DNA of 64,000 bases from DASVEG01 sp035540495 (GCA_035540495.1 DATLGL010000048.1:96787-160786); one strand, 5' to 3'; numbered from the stretch's first letter, positions 51,239-60,145 are shown. Numbers and translations are program-made. Notes: generated from the sequence alone by a model not told the origin.

Positions 51239-52081
51239 TCAACGTCGGCCGAGGCGCTCCTCAGCCAGCTTCACCATCGGCACGAGGCGAGGCGGGTCGG
51301 GCCACACGCAGCGGCTCACCCCGCACTCGTGGACGGCCTCGGCGCAGACGGGCCCGACGCACACGACGAGCACGTCGCCGTCGAGCGCCGTCCTCAGCGC
51401 GGCCGCGTCGCGGCCGGCGCCGTCGGCGATCGCGAAGAGGTTCCTCACCGCCGGCTGGCTGGTGAACGTGACGGCGTCGACGCGCCGGTCGATCACCGCG
51501 TCGATCAGCTGCAGCGCAGGCGCGGTGTCGGCCGGCAGCAGCCACCGGTAGACGGGCACCTCGACGAGATCCGGGTGCAGCTCGCGCAGGGTCGCCGTCG
51601 CCCAGTGGTCGTCCGGGTCGAAGAGCTGGACGACGAGCGACTGTTCGCGTGGCACGCCAGCGCGCACGTGCGCGACGACCTCCTGCATGGTCTCGTGCTC
51701 GGCACGCCACGCCACGTCGAGACCAGCCCCGCGAACGGCCGACGCGCCCTTCGCGCCCCGGCAGATCATCCGAGTGCCGCGGCGCGCCAACGCGTCGAGC
51801 AAGGCGTCGCGCCGTCCCCACGCCTCCGCGGTGTCGAGCCACCGACGGAACCCCCCGCCGGTCGTCACCACCAGCGCGTCGGGCGGCGAGGCGACGACAA
51901 GCTCGGTCACGTCCCGCAGCTGCGGCTGTTCGGTGAGGTCGACCGTCCGCATCGTCGGGCCGTGGAGCACCGCCGCTCCTCGCTTCGCGAACAGGTCGGC
52001 CTGCTCCTGCCAGCGCCGGTCCGCGGTGATGCCGATCGTGCGCCCCTCGAGCGCGGGACCCGCCTCGTCGTCGACCGCCAT
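51239..52081 (-). CDS. hemD: uroporphyrinogen-III synthase (HemD-family) protein
   Basis: A 280-residue bilobed protein. It has LEGRTIGITADRRWQEQADLFAKRGAAVLHGP at the start and AVTFTSQPAVRNLFAIAD and VCVGPVCAEAVHECG in the second half, the usual HemD landmarks. It would cyclise hydroxymethylbilane in heme or B12 synthesis. No other heme genes are nearby, so it may be a HemD-like relative with another role (in many actinobacteria such proteins are fused to response-regulator-like domains). Its ATG overlaps the YqgE stop by one base. Confidence 0.78.
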   Translation of the reverse strand: MAVDDEAGPALEGRTIGITADRRWQEQADLFAKRGAAVLHGPTMRTVDLTEQPQLRDVTELVVASPPDALVVTTGGGFRRWLDTAEAWGRRDALLDALARRGTRMICRGAKGASAVRGAGLDVAWRAEHETMQEVVAHVRAGVPREQSLVVQLFDPDDHWATATLRELHPDLVEVPVYRWLLPADTAPALQLIDAVIDRRVDAVTFTSQPAVRNLFAIADGAGRDAAALRTALDGDVLVVCVGPVCAEAVHECGVSRCVWPDPPRLVPMVKLAEERLGRR

Positions 52082-52638
52082 CAGTTGAGCGACAGCTTCG
52101 GCGGCGCCTTGGCATAGCGCGCCCGCAGCCCGCCCATGCGCGTGAGCACCGCGGCCCACAACTCGTCGGGATCGTCGTAGAACAGGTCGCCCGGGGCCGG
52201 GTCGGTGAGGATCCAGCCGCCCTGCTCCATCTCCCCTTCGAGCTGACCGCCGCTCCAGCCGGCGTACCCGGAGAACAGCCGGAGGCGGGCGACCGCGCCG
52301 CCGATCTCGTCGGGATCCCGAGCGAGGTCGACGCTCACCAGCCCGGCCACGGTGTCGTCGATGCCCGCCGGCCGCGCGTCGGACGCCGGCGCGGCGAGAC
52401 AGATCACCGACCTGGGCGAGACGGGCCCACCGAGGAACACCCGAGTCGGGTCGGCCGCGAACGGCTTCCACTGCGGGAGGATCTCCGCCACGTCGGCCGG
52501 GCTCGGCCGGTTGAGGACGATCCCGAGGGCTCCTTCGTCGCTGTGGGCGAGCAGCAGGATGACCGTGCGGGTGAAGTTCGGGTCCTCGAGGCTGGGCGAC
52601 GCCACGAGCAGCCGCCCGACCATCCTCTCGCCGGTCAC
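52081..52638 (-). CDS. YqgE/AlgH family protein (UPF0301)
   Basis: A 185-residue protein with the family's start, GRLLVASPSLEDPNFTRTVILLLAHSDEGALGIVLNRPS, FLGGPVSP and RLFSGYAGWSGGQLEGEM. The function is not firmly known; it is widely conserved and often linked to RuvX in proteobacteria. Here it is coupled to the HemD-like gene (TGATG) and diverges from the acyltransferase gene over 79 bases with TAnnnT-type -10 candidates in both directions. Confidence 0.92.
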   Translation of the reverse strand: MTGERMVGRLLVASPSLEDPNFTRTVILLLAHSDEGALGIVLNRPSPADVAEILPQWKPFAADPTRVFLGGPVSPRSVICLAAPASDARPAGIDDTVAGLVSVDLARDPDEIGGAVARLRLFSGYAGWSGGQLEGEMEQGGWILTDPAPGDLFYDDPDELWAAVLTRMGGLRARYAKAPPKLSLN

Positions 52639-52717
52639 GCCGTCACCAGCATCATGGCATCGAGGCTACCGACCGGCCGGTTTCGGTCGGAGGGCAGAGG
52701 GCTACGATCGACCAGTC

Positions 52718-53617
52718 ATGCCCGCCCCGGAGAACCGCGTCGACGAGGCGACGGTGGCCGACGTGAGCACGTCGGGTGGCGCGCTCGTCCCCCTGCGGCG
52801 CCCGACCCAGGCCGAGCCGCCGGCCGACCCCCGGCGTTCGGACGTCGACGAGTGGGGCCGGTCGGAGAACATGCGGGCGCTCGCCCGTGCCCTCTACGGC
52901 CCCATCTACCGGAACTGGTTCCGAGCCGAGTGGGAGGGGCTCGAGAAGATCCCCCGCGAGGGCGGCGCGCTCCTGGTGGCGAACCACGCAGCGGCGATTC
53001 CTTCCGATGCGCCGGTGATCATGCACGGCATCGAGGAAGAGCTGGGCCGGCCGGTGTACGGCCTCGCCGAGCACCTGTTCAAGGCGCTCCCCGTCGTCGG
53101 CACCATGTGGTCTCGCGTCGGCGGCGTAGCCGCACATCCCGAGAACGCCTACCGCCTGTTGCGCGAGCAGCGCCAGCTGGTGCTGGTGTTCCCCGAGGGC
53201 ACCAAGGGCACGGGCAAGACCTACAACGAGCGCTACCACCTGCGCCGCTTCGGCCGCGGTGGGTTCATCGAGATCGCCATGCGCGCCGGCGTCCCCATCA
53301 TCCCCATCGCCGTGGTCGGCGCCGAGGAGTCGATGCCGATCGCGTTCAAGATCCCGGCGATCGGCAAGGCGCTCGGCCTCCCCTATTTCCCCGTCACCTA
53401 CAACCAGCTCCTGCTCGGCCCACTGCTCGGCGCGGTCACCTACTTCCCGGCGAAGTTCCGACTGCGGGTGCTCGACCCCGTCTCGTTCGACGTGCCGCCC
53501 GATCAGGAGCGCTACTCGAAGTCGAGGATCATGGACGAAGCCGAGAACATCCGGGTCGCGCTGCAGGAGAACCTGTTCGACATGCTTCGCCGCCGCCAGT
53601 CGGTGTGGTTCGGCTGA
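52718..53617 (+). CDS. lysophospholipid acyltransferase (PlsC-like)
   Basis: A 299-residue membrane-associated acyltransferase. The N-terminal 45 residues are disordered. The catalytic motif is VANHAAAIPSDAP, with a longer His-to-Asp spacing than the classic H-x4-D, as known in the actinobacterial NH-x-G-x-x-P-x-D group. The substrate-binding motif is FPEGTKGTGK. A -10-like TACGAT ends nine bases ahead of the ATG, suggesting a leaderless message. It overlaps the epimerase gene by one base (TGATG); this pair is common in actinobacteria, so the two probably serve one lipid pathway. Confidence 0.88.
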   Translation: MPAPENRVDEATVADVSTSGGALVPLRRPTQAEPPADPRRSDVDEWGRSENMRALARALYGPIYRNWFRAEWEGLEKIPREGGALLVANHAAAIPSDAPVIMHGIEEELGRPVYGLAEHLFKALPVVGTMWSRVGGVAAHPENAYRLLREQRQLVLVFPEGTKGTGKTYNERYHLRRFGRGGFIEIAMRAGVPIIPIAVVGAEESMPIAFKIPAIGKALGLPYFPVTYNQLLLGPLLGAVTYFPAKFRLRVLDPVSFDVPPDQERYSKSRIMDEAENIRVALQENLFDMLRRRQSVWFG

Positions 53618-54663
53618 TGGGCCGTCGCGTCCTCGTCACCGGACTGAACACCTTCTGGGGTGGCCGCGTCGCACAGACGCTCGAAGCTGATCCCGACGTG
53701 GAGATGATCGTCGGCCTCGGCGTCGACGAGCCGACGATCGAGCTCGAGCGCACGGAGTACGTCAGGGCCGACCAGAGCTACTCGATCCTCACCCGCATCG
53801 TGAAGGCGACCCAGGTCGACACGATTCTCCACACGTTCCTCGTCGTCGACTCCACGCGCATGAGCGGCCGTCAGCTGCACGAGATCAACGTGATCGGCAC
53901 GATGAACCTCCTCGCTGCCGCGAGCGCAGCCGACAGCCCGGTCCGCACGCTCGTCGTGAAGTCGTCCGGCCTCGTCTACGGGTCGACCTACCAGGACCCG
54001 GCGTGGTGGCGGGAGGAGATGACGCGCACGCACCCGCCGAAGACGCGGGTCGAGCGATCGCTCGTCGAGGTCGAGGGCTACCTCCGCGACTTCGCGGAAG
54101 ACAACCCGCACGTGTGCGTGACGCTGCTCCGGTTCGCGAACGTGCTCGGCACCGACATCGAGACGCCGATCACGACGGCGTTGCAGCTCCCGCTCGCGCC
54201 GTCGATCCTCGGCTTCGACCCCAACCTGCAGTTCGTCCACGAGACCGACGTCGTGCGCTCGATCGAGTGGGTGATGCAGAACCAGGTGCCCGGCGTGTTC
54301 AACGTCGCGGGCGACGGCAAGCTGCCGTGGAGCGAGGTCGCGGCGATGTGCGACAAGCGGACGTTCCCGATCTCGCCGGTGCTCACCGGATGGGCCGCCG
54401 CGCCCCTCAGCGCGCTCCGCATCGTCGACCTCCCGCCTGAGCTGCTCGACCTGCTCCGCTACGGCCGCGGCATCGACAACCGCCGGCTCAAGATGACCGG
54501 CTTCGAGTACCGCTACACCTCGGCCGGAGCGGTCGAGAGCTTCGCCGAGGCCAGCCGCCTCCGCCGCACGGTCGGGGAGACCCGACCGTCGTACCGCTAC
54601 GAGCGAGACGTGGAGAACTTCTTCCGCCACTCGCCCGCAGTGGTCCGCGAGCCCGCCCCGTAG
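53617..54663 (+). CDS. NAD-dependent epimerase/dehydratase-like extended SDR
   Basis: A 348-residue protein. It begins RRVLVTGLNTFWGG, a modified GxxGxxG (G-L-N-T-F-W-G-G). It has LHTFLVVDSTRM, VKSSGLVYG for the catalytic Ser region, and GVFNVAGDGKLPWSEV. The usual Y-x-x-x-K is unclear; residues in the expected place read VERSLVEVEGYL, so catalytic activity is uncertain. The C-terminus continues with RRTVGETRPSYRYERDVE. It is translationally coupled to the acyltransferase. Confidence 0.8.
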   Translation: MGRRVLVTGLNTFWGGRVAQTLEADPDVEMIVGLGVDEPTIELERTEYVRADQSYSILTRIVKATQVDTILHTFLVVDSTRMSGRQLHEINVIGTMNLLAAASAADSPVRTLVVKSSGLVYGSTYQDPAWWREEMTRTHPPKTRVERSLVEVEGYLRDFAEDNPHVCVTLLRFANVLGTDIETPITTALQLPLAPSILGFDPNLQFVHETDVVRSIEWVMQNQVPGVFNVAGDGKLPWSEVAAMCDKRTFPISPVLTGWAAAPLSALRIVDLPPELLDLLRYGRGIDNRRLKMTGFEYRYTSAGAVESFAEASRLRRTVGETRPSYRYERDVENFFRHSPAVVREPAP

Positions 54664-54683
54664 CACCGCACTAGAAACGCGGG

Positions 54684-55448
54684 ATGTCCCTCATCCGAGT
54701 CGAGCGCGGCGGCGACGGCGACCGCGTCGCGATCGTCACCCTCGACGCACCCGAGCGACGCAACTCGCTCACCCTGGAGATGGTTCGCGAGATCGTCGAC
54801 GCGTTCGACGCTCTCGACGCTGACGAGTCGGTCGGTGCGGTGGTCGTCACCGGTGCGCCTCCGGCGTTCTGCGCCGGCGCCGACCTGTCGCACCTCGGTG
54901 GATCGCAGGAAGCCGGGCTGCGCGACATCTACGAGGGCTTCCTCCGAGTCGGGCGCTCGCCGCTGCCGACGATCGCCGCGGTCAACGGCGCGGCGGTCGG
55001 CGCGGGGATGAACCTCGCCCTGTGCTGCGACATCCGCGTCGCCGGCAAGCGGGCGAAGTTCGACACGCGCTTCCTGCAGCTCGGCCTGCACCCCGGTGGG
55101 GGCCACACCTGGATGCTGCGACGGGCCGTGGGCGACGCGACTGCAGCGACGCTCGTGCTCTTCGGCGAGGTGCTCGACGGCGACGCAGCCGAACGATGCG
55201 GCCTCGCATGGCGCAGCGTCGACGACGACGAGCTCCTCCACCAGGCGATCGCGCTGGCCAGCAAGGCCGCCGCTGCGCCGCGGGCGCTGTCGATGCGCGC
55301 CAAGCAGACGCTGGCGACGATGGCCGGCGTTCGGACGCACGAGGAAGCGATCGACGTCGAGATCGAGGCTCAGCTGTGGTCGCTTCAGCAGCCCGACTTC
55401 CGGGAGCGGCTCGCGGCCATGCAGCAGCAGATCAGCAAGAGAACGTAA
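54684..55448 (+). CDS. enoyl-CoA hydratase/isomerase family protein
   Basis: A 254-residue crotonase-fold enzyme. It has IVTLDAPERRNSLTLEM, the oxyanion-hole region FCAGADLSHLGG, VNGAAVGAGMNLALCCDIRVAG and FLQLGLHPGGGHTWMLRR. In the last segment the two catalytic Glu of true hydratases are replaced by non-acidic residues (GMNL for GGGCEL; HPGGG for P-E-x-GG). It may therefore be an isomerase or hydrolase rather than a hydratase. It starts 20 bases after the epimerase stop and is probably co-transcribed. Confidence 0.87.
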   Translation: MSLIRVERGGDGDRVAIVTLDAPERRNSLTLEMVREIVDAFDALDADESVGAVVVTGAPPAFCAGADLSHLGGSQEAGLRDIYEGFLRVGRSPLPTIAAVNGAAVGAGMNLALCCDIRVAGKRAKFDTRFLQLGLHPGGGHTWMLRRAVGDATAATLVLFGEVLDGDAAERCGLAWRSVDDDELLHQAIALASKAAAAPRALSMRAKQTLATMAGVRTHEEAIDVEIEAQLWSLQQPDFRERLAAMQQQISKRT

Positions 55449-55457
55449 GGTCCGGCC

Positions 55458-56246
55458 ATGCCGGCGGTCGTCCTCCTCCGCACCCCAGCCGTCACCGTCG
55501 AGCCCGGCGGTGAAGCCGTCGCCGAGCTCACGATCAAGAACACGGGGACGGTCGTCGACCAGTTCGTCGTCAACCTCCTCGGCGAGGCCAGCGCGTGGGC
55601 GCGGTGCGACCCGGCCGCCGTGTCGCTGTTCCCCGGCGCCGAGGAGACGGTGAACGTCCGCTTCACGCCGCCTCGCTCCGCCTCGGTCACCGCGGGGGCG
55701 GTGGCGTTCGGCGTGCAGGTGACCTCACAGGAAGACCGGGAGTTCTCGGTCGTGGAGGAAGGGACGGTCAGCGTCGGCGGCTTCAGCGCGCTGACGTTGA
55801 AGGTCGTTCCCCGCACCTCGCAGGGCAAGCGGGCGGTGAAGCACCGGGTGGAGATCACCAACGCCGGCAACGCGCCGCTCCAGGCGTCGCTCGACGCGAT
55901 CGACCCTGATGCACAGCTCGCGTTCGACTTCGACCCGCACTCGATCGAGGTGCCAGCGGGCGGCGAGGCCGTCGCTCAGCTCCGCATCGTCGCCTCGGCT
56001 CCGGCGAAGGGCGGCATCAAGCGGCACAGCTTCACCGTGTCGGTCGAGAGCAACGGGGTCACGTCGACCGCCGACGCGGCGTTCGAGCAGAAGCCACGCG
56101 GTCCCATCCTCATCTGGCTCGCCGTGCTCGTCGTGGCCGCGGTGCTCGTCTTCCTCCTCCGCGACACCGCCGAAGGTGCAGAACTGGGCGTTCTGCTCCA
56201 ATCGGTCGTGGCGACGACTGCGCTGGCGAGGATGCCCGTACTCTGA
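55458..56246 (+). CDS. membrane-anchored protein with two Ig-like/NEW3-type beta domains
   Basis: A 262-residue protein. Two beta-sandwich domains of about 100 residues each come first: VTVEPGGEAVAELTIKNTGTVVDQF, then a second with VKHRVEITNAGNAPLQASL and IEVPAGGEAVAQLRI. One membrane helix at about 217-235 (ILIWLAVLVVAAVLVFLL) follows. There is no clear signal peptide, so the topology is unclear. Such COG1470-like proteins are of unknown function. The gene starts nine bases after the enoyl-CoA hydratase-like gene and ends six bases before the next start. Confidence 0.68.
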   Translation: MPAVVLLRTPAVTVEPGGEAVAELTIKNTGTVVDQFVVNLLGEASAWARCDPAAVSLFPGAEETVNVRFTPPRSASVTAGAVAFGVQVTSQEDREFSVVEEGTVSVGGFSALTLKVVPRTSQGKRAVKHRVEITNAGNAPLQASLDAIDPDAQLAFDFDPHSIEVPAGGEAVAQLRIVASAPAKGGIKRHSFTVSVESNGVTSTADAAFEQKPRGPILIWLAVLVVAAVLVFLLRDTAEGAELGVLLQSVVATTALARMPVL

Positions 56247-56251
56247 ACGGT

Positions 56252-57463
56252 GTGACGAGCACCACACTCGGCGGGGCTGGCTTCTGGGACGACGACGCCG
56301 CTGGATCGTCAGCGAGAGCCGAGCGTGAGGAAACCACCGCGCCGCTTTCGGCGTCGACGACGCTCGCCGCCGCCGCTTCCGTCGCAGCCGGGGTGGTGCA
56401 CGCCGCCGCCGCCGGGTCGCACAACGGCGAGCGCACCCTCGCACTGCTGTTCGCCTTCACCGCCGTCGCCCAACTCGCAGCAGGCGGGCTGGCGATCGTC
56501 CGGCGCGACCAGGTGGCACTCGTCGCCGCCGTCGGAGTGAACGCGGCGGCGCTCGGGGCCTGGGCGTTCACCCGCACCACCGGCACCGACCTCGTCGCCG
56601 GGCTGGAGGAGCGCCAGGACATCGCGCTCGCCGACGGCGCCGCGGCGGCGCTGCAGGCGATCGCGGTGATCGCCGGGTTCGTGGCGTTCGCCACGTTGCG
56701 GCGGGCCCGCTCGATCCCGACTGGATGGGCCGCAGTGGTCGGCGTCGTCGCATTGCTCGGCGCGGTGCCCGCCATGGCGGCGCCGCACGACCACACGACG
56801 CACACCGACGATCACCAGGCGTCCGCGACCGAGGTCGCTGCCGGAGCCGACGGTCACGGGCATGGCCACGACGGAGCAGCGACCGCAGCCGCTGGTGGCG
56901 CGGGTGATCCGAACCTCGTCCTCGGCGTGAAGCTCCCCCAGGTCGACGGCGTGACCCAGGAGCAGAAGGTCAAGGCGGCCACGCTCATCAACAAGACCCG
57001 CGCTGCGCTGGTGAAGTTCTCCGACACCGCGGCAGCGGAGGCTGCGGGCTTCTTCTCGATCGGCGACGGACGCACCGGCTTCGAGCACTTCGTGAACCGC
57101 GCGTACCTGGTGAACCAGAACGTCCTCGATCCGAACGAGCCGGAGTCGCTCGTGTTCAAGGTCAACCCCGACGGCACGAAGACCCTCGCGTCGGCGATGT
57201 ACATCCTCCCGCCGGGCAAGACGATGGCCGACGTGCCCGACATCGCAGGGCCGATGACGGAGTGGCACGACCACCAGAACCTGTGCTGGGACGACACCGG
57301 CGTCCGCCTCGCCGGCATCCTCGTGAACGGCCAGTGCCGGCCCGGCGGCACGTTCCGCCCGACCCCGCCCATGCTCCACGTGTGGGTGACCGAGCATCCG
57401 TGCGGGCCGTTCGCCGGAATCGAGGGCGGCGGACACCCCGGCGCCTGCCACCACACCCATTAG
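56252..57463 (+). CDS. membrane protein with His-rich linker and conserved extracytoplasmic domain
   Basis: A 403-residue protein from GTG 56252. Four helices (about 35-55, 62-83, 88-105, 125-150) are followed by DHTTHTDDHQ and GADGHGHGHDG, a His-rich metal-binding-like linker (about 178-210). The C-terminal 190-residue domain contains EWHDHQNLCWDDTG, MLHVWVTEHPCGPFA and an ending CHHTH. Cys and His positions suggest binding of copper, zinc or nickel outside the cell. I recognise no named family. It is closely linked to the preceding membrane-anchored protein gene. Confidence 0.65.
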   Translation: MTSTTLGGAGFWDDDAAGSSARAEREETTAPLSASTTLAAAASVAAGVVHAAAAGSHNGERTLALLFAFTAVAQLAAGGLAIVRRDQVALVAAVGVNAAALGAWAFTRTTGTDLVAGLEERQDIALADGAAAALQAIAVIAGFVAFATLRRARSIPTGWAAVVGVVALLGAVPAMAAPHDHTTHTDDHQASATEVAAGADGHGHGHDGAATAAAGGAGDPNLVLGVKLPQVDGVTQEQKVKAATLINKTRAALVKFSDTAAAEAAGFFSIGDGRTGFEHFVNRAYLVNQNVLDPNEPESLVFKVNPDGTKTLASAMYILPPGKTMADVPDIAGPMTEWHDHQNLCWDDTGVRLAGILVNGQCRPGGTFRPTPPMLHVWVTEHPCGPFAGIEGGGHPGACHHTH

Positions 57464-57467
57464 CCAC

Positions 57468-58012
57468 TCAGGCGCAGTGCGTCCCCTGCGCCCGATGCTC
57501 CACGATCCGCCGGTCGATCGGTAGCCCGTCGATCAGCGGGCGCGGTGACACGACAACGTCACCGCCGTCGACCTGCACCGGATGGAAGGTGAGCCCGCGC
57601 GGAGCGGGGCCGCCGGTCTTGTGCCCGAGGCCGTCGAAGCGCGATCCGCACCCCGGGCACTCGAACCACCCAGAGCTCCGGCAGTACTTCAGCTGGATCT
57701 TGTCCGCGGGGCAGACGTCCGACAGCGCGAGCAAGCCGTCGGCCGCGCCGCGCTGCACGTCGGCAGGCAGCAGCGCCTGAGCCCGCTCCATGGCGACCTC
57801 CGGGATCTTCACGATCCACGCCCGAACGCCGTCGACGTAGCGAGGCGTGCCGAGCGATGTCACCTTCGGTGGGTCGAGCAGCGCGATGTCGGTGGTCTGT
57901 CCGGAGGCGGCGCCCTTGCCGCACGCGCCCGCGATCAGCGCGGCACCGGCGCCGAGCAGGAACCGTCGCCGGTCGAAGCGACTTCCGCGTACGACGTGCC
58001 CGATCGCGACAT
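57468..58012 (-). CDS. Rieske-derived Tat lipoprotein with altered ligands and a disrupted start
   Basis: The readable frame (58016 to 57468) encodes a twin-arginine lipoprotein signal (RFDRRRFLLGAGAALIAGAC) and a Rieske-like domain. The domain keeps the Rieske ending GSRFDGLGHKTGGPAPRGL, but CxH is CPA and CPxHG is CPGCG. So both histidine ligands are missing and four cysteines remain (codons at about 57713, 57683, 57659, 57650). No ATG, GTG or TTG precedes the signal in frame: the frame meets TGA at 58019, and the only ATG (58012) is one base out of frame. GTG 57863 would drop the signal. A one-base frameshift or an unusual start codon is likely. It is downstream of the sigma factor gene. 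Confidence 0.62.
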
Positions 58013-58016
58013 CGTC

Positions 58017-58895
58017 TCAGCGCAGAGCGACCGGAGCCAAGACGTGGTCGAGCTTCTCGGGGTTGCGGACGATCCAGATGGTCGCGACGCGGTCACCGTC
58101 GACCTCGAACGCGAGCACCGAGTCGATCTCGTCGCCTGCGGACACGATCACGCCGGGATCACCGTTGATCGTCGCGGGGACGCTGCTCACGTTGCCGGCC
58201 ACGAACTTCCGGGTCACGTTGATCAGGAGGCGCGCCACACGATCGGCACCGACGACCGGACGGCGGGCGGCGCGGCGCGTCGGTCCCCCGTCGCTGATGC
58301 AGACGGCGTCCGGCGCCAAGCGGGCGAGCACCGTCTCGATGTCGCCCATCGCCATCGCGACGATCAGCTCGTCGACCATGCGCCGCTCCTCCCCCGTCGG
58401 TTTCCGCGGGTGGATCCCCTGCAGGCGCCGGCGGCTCCGGCTCGCGATCTGGCGGCACGCCACCTCCGACTTCCCCACCGCGTCCGCCACCTCGGCGTAG
58501 GGCACACCGAACACGTCGGCGAGCAGGAACACCGCACGCTCGACCGGCCCGAGGCGGTCGAGCAGCGTGAGGAAGCCGAGGGTCAGCGAGTCGGACAGAA
58601 CGGCTGCGCCCTCAGGCGAGCCGTCGGTGACGACCGGCTCGGGCAGCCACGGGCCCGGGTAGTCCTCCCGCCGCCGCTGGGCCGACTTGATGCGGTCGAG
58701 AGAGAGCCGGGTGGTGACGGTGGTGAGCCAGCCGCCGGGGTTGTCGATGGATGCCGCGTCCGCCGCGTTCCAGCGCAACCACGCCTCCTGCACGACGTCT
58801 TCGGCGTCGGCGAGCGTGCCGAGCATCCGGTACGCGAGGCCGAGCAGCCTCGGCCTCGACGTTTCGAAGACGTCGGCCTCGGAGACGTCGCTCAC
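58017..58895 (-). CDS. ECF41-group RNA polymerase sigma factor (SigJ-like) with SnoaL domain
   Basis: A 292-residue sigma factor. Sigma-2 is about 10-75 (YRMLGTLADAEDVVQEAWLRW), sigma-4 about 105-160 (LLDRLGPVERAVFLLADVFGVPYAEVADAVGKSEVACRQIASRSRRRL), and a SnoaL-like C-terminal domain 170-290. The ECF41 marks are present: WLPEP (83-87) in the linker and NPEKL (278-282) near the end. In this group the fused domain replaces an anti-sigma factor and tunes activity. Targets are usually neighbouring oxidoreductase genes. It overlaps the FAD enzyme upstream by four bases, and the Rieske-like gene follows at once. Confidence 0.9.
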   Translation of the reverse strand: MSDVSEADVFETSRPRLLGLAYRMLGTLADAEDVVQEAWLRWNAADAASIDNPGGWLTTVTTRLSLDRIKSAQRRREDYPGPWLPEPVVTDGSPEGAAVLSDSLTLGFLTLLDRLGPVERAVFLLADVFGVPYAEVADAVGKSEVACRQIASRSRRRLQGIHPRKPTGEERRMVDELIVAMAMGDIETVLARLAPDAVCISDGGPTRRAARRPVVGADRVARLLINVTRKFVAGNVSSVPATINGDPGVIVSAGDEIDSVLAFEVDGDRVATIWIVRNPEKLDHVLAPVALR

Positions 58896-60145
58896 GCGAC
58901 CATCGTGACCGAGCGTTCGGCCGCCCGCGCCGCGGCTCGGCCCGCAGCGTGGCCGCTCGCGATCGACGCGTCGGCGAGCACGCCCTGGTTGCCGACCCAG
59001 TCGCCGGCGAGGAACACGTTGCGCATGCCGGCACCGGTGATCGCAGGACGGCCGCCGAGACCACCACGACGGGCGAGCGGCGCCGTCGCCGTGACGGTGA
59101 GACGGGCGAGGAAGCGGCTCGTCACGATGTCGTCGGGCCGCACCCCCACGTGGTCGAGCCAGCCCTCGAGCTGAGGGCGGTCGAGCTCGGCCGATCGTGC
59201 GCCGTAGCGGATGATCGACACGACCGCATGGCCGTCAGGCGCCTGGCGCGCCGGCGGCGCCTGCGTCGTGCCGTAGACGGGCTCGTCGACGCCCAAGACG
59301 TATCCGGGCGCCGGCACGGCCCGAGCCCCGACGTCGAGGCAGGCCGCCGTGACCGCCGGGCCGAGGTCACCCCAGCCCGGATCGTGCTCGAGGAGCCCGG
59401 CCGTTGCGTCCGGCGTGCCTGCCGCCAGCACGACGGTGCGAGCAGTGAGTCGGTCGTCGTCGGTCACGACGACCACACGGCCGGCGTCTTCACGAACCGC
59501 TCGCGCCGGCGACTTCCTGCGCACCTCGACCTGCGCTGCGAGCGCGTCGATCAACTGGGCCCATCCGCCGTCGAGGTAGAGCACGCCCTTCGCCGATGCA
59601 CGCTGCAGCTGGAGGATCGCGACCTGAGCGCTCAGCGTGGAGAAGTCGTCGCCGTAGGTGCCGATGCGCAGCAGCGCGCGCAGCATCCGATCCGCGTCGT
59701 CCCGAAGCCCATGGGCGCCGAGCCACTCGTCGACCGTCTGATCGGCGACGGCGGCTGCGTCCATTCTCGGCAACAGCGCGAGGAGCTTCGACAGCTGCGC
59801 CTTGCTCCGGGCGGTCAGCGCCGTCGTGCGGAGCAGACTCGTCGCACCTGCGGGCATCTGGTGCAGCTCACCCTCGATGAGCACGCGGTACCGGCCGAGC
59901 GGCGGCTCCGCCCCCTGCGGTTCGATGCCGAGCTGGCGCAGGATCGGGAAGCCCTCGCCGCCGCGGTACAGCGCATGGGCTCCGTGGTTGAACACGTACC
60001 CGTCCTTCTCGCTGGTTCGGGCGCGCCCGCCCGTGCGAGCGGTGTCGAGCACCAGCGTGCGTGCACCAGCTCTCGCTGCGGTCGCGCCAGCGGTGAGTCC
60101 CGCCAAGCCGCCGCCAACCACGATCACGTCCCACGTCGTCGTCAT
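58892..60145 (-). CDS. FAD-dependent oxidoreductase (phytoene-desaturase/amine-oxidase-like)
   Basis: A 417-residue flavoprotein. The dinucleotide motif is VIVVGGGLAGLTAGATAARAGARTLVLD, followed by TGGRARTSEKDGYVFNHGAHALYRGG, the GG-doublet and substrate entry typical of the NAD(P)-binding_8 amine oxidase/desaturase group. The C-terminal FAD segment is NVFLAGDWVGNQGVLADASIASG. The substrate is unknown; it could oxidise an amine, carotenoid or other hydrophobic compound. It overlaps the sigma factor start, so it is the first gene of the ECF41 operon and a likely direct target. Confidence 0.87.
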   Translation of the reverse strand: MTTTWDVIVVGGGLAGLTAGATAARAGARTLVLDTARTGGRARTSEKDGYVFNHGAHALYRGGEGFPILRQLGIEPQGAEPPLGRYRVLIEGELHQMPAGATSLLRTTALTARSKAQLSKLLALLPRMDAAAVADQTVDEWLGAHGLRDDADRMLRALLRIGTYGDDFSTLSAQVAILQLQRASAKGVLYLDGGWAQLIDALAAQVEVRRKSPARAVREDAGRVVVVTDDDRLTARTVVLAAGTPDATAGLLEHDPGWGDLGPAVTAACLDVGARAVPAPGYVLGVDEPVYGTTQAPPARQAPDGHAVVSIIRYGARSAELDRPQLEGWLDHVGVRPDDIVTSRFLARLTVTATAPLARRGGLGGRPAITGAGMRNVFLAGDWVGNQGVLADASIASGHAAGRAAARAAERSVTMVA

